Assembly: GCA_021014325.1 (NCBI GenBank) | Contig: CM037470.1 | Location: forward strand, 4,119,647-4,183,646 | Source: Plazaster borealis | Lineage: Eukaryota > Echinodermata > Asteroidea > Forcipulatida > Labidiasteridae | Length of the DNA: 64,000 nt | Direction of reading: 5' to 3' | Position numbering within the stretch: position 1 is the stretch's first letter | Content: more model-generated notes on this DNA | Seen by the model: the letters and a program-made list of their open reading frames with translations, nothing else | What the model was told of the DNA's origin: nothing | The model's database searches: none | DNA letters: not shown here

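Overview
The window is eukaryotic, intron-rich, AT-rich genomic DNA full of short transposons. It reads as an invertebrate deuterostome, and I would guess an echinoderm such as a sea star. The guess rests on 0.1-1 kb introns, TTAGGG-type interstitial telomere repeats, several tRNA-derived SINE families and many palindromic MITEs, one of which has ends reading GGGCCCAATTTCATAGAG. I know this repeat style from sea-star sequence, but it cannot fix the species.

One protein-coding gene accounts for nearly all of the window. It lies on the minus strand, enters at base 64000 with its 5' end outside, and ends at a TAA stop at 5218-5220. I traced 62 exons by splice sites and reading phase. Together they total 13,488 nt with every junction in frame, giving about 4,495 residues plus the stop; the N-terminus and signal peptide are missing. 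The product is a giant single-pass membrane protein. Its extracellular part (exons 1-39, about 2,850 residues here) carries roughly 90 aromatic-x-Cys motifs of the GCC2/GCC3, ephrin-receptor-like, cysteine-rich type. Next come a membrane-proximal region with a tetra-arginine site, one transmembrane helix (exons 39-40), and about 1,600 cytoplasmic residues. The tail is mostly charged coiled coil, interrupted near its C-terminus by a globular domain (exons 57-59). Exons are numbered from the 5' edge of the window. Extracellular exons are mostly symmetric phase 1-1, while cytoplasmic exons are mostly phase 0-0.

Layout: 1-2350 holds a roughly 57-bp satellite array interrupted by tRNA-like SINEs. 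2350-4880 is intergenic and includes a roughly 125-bp tandem array. 4880-5220 is the 3' untranslated region with a duplicated gene end. 5218-27910 holds the cytoplasmic exons, 27911-28079 the membrane exon, and 28814-64000 the ectodomain exons. Introns hold SINEs, TIR elements, Penelope-like fragments with hammerhead-like motifs, two LINE fragments, and many local tandem duplications. Several of those duplications copy an exon edge together with its splice site. No second protein-coding gene, genuine tRNA, promoter or CRISPR array was found.
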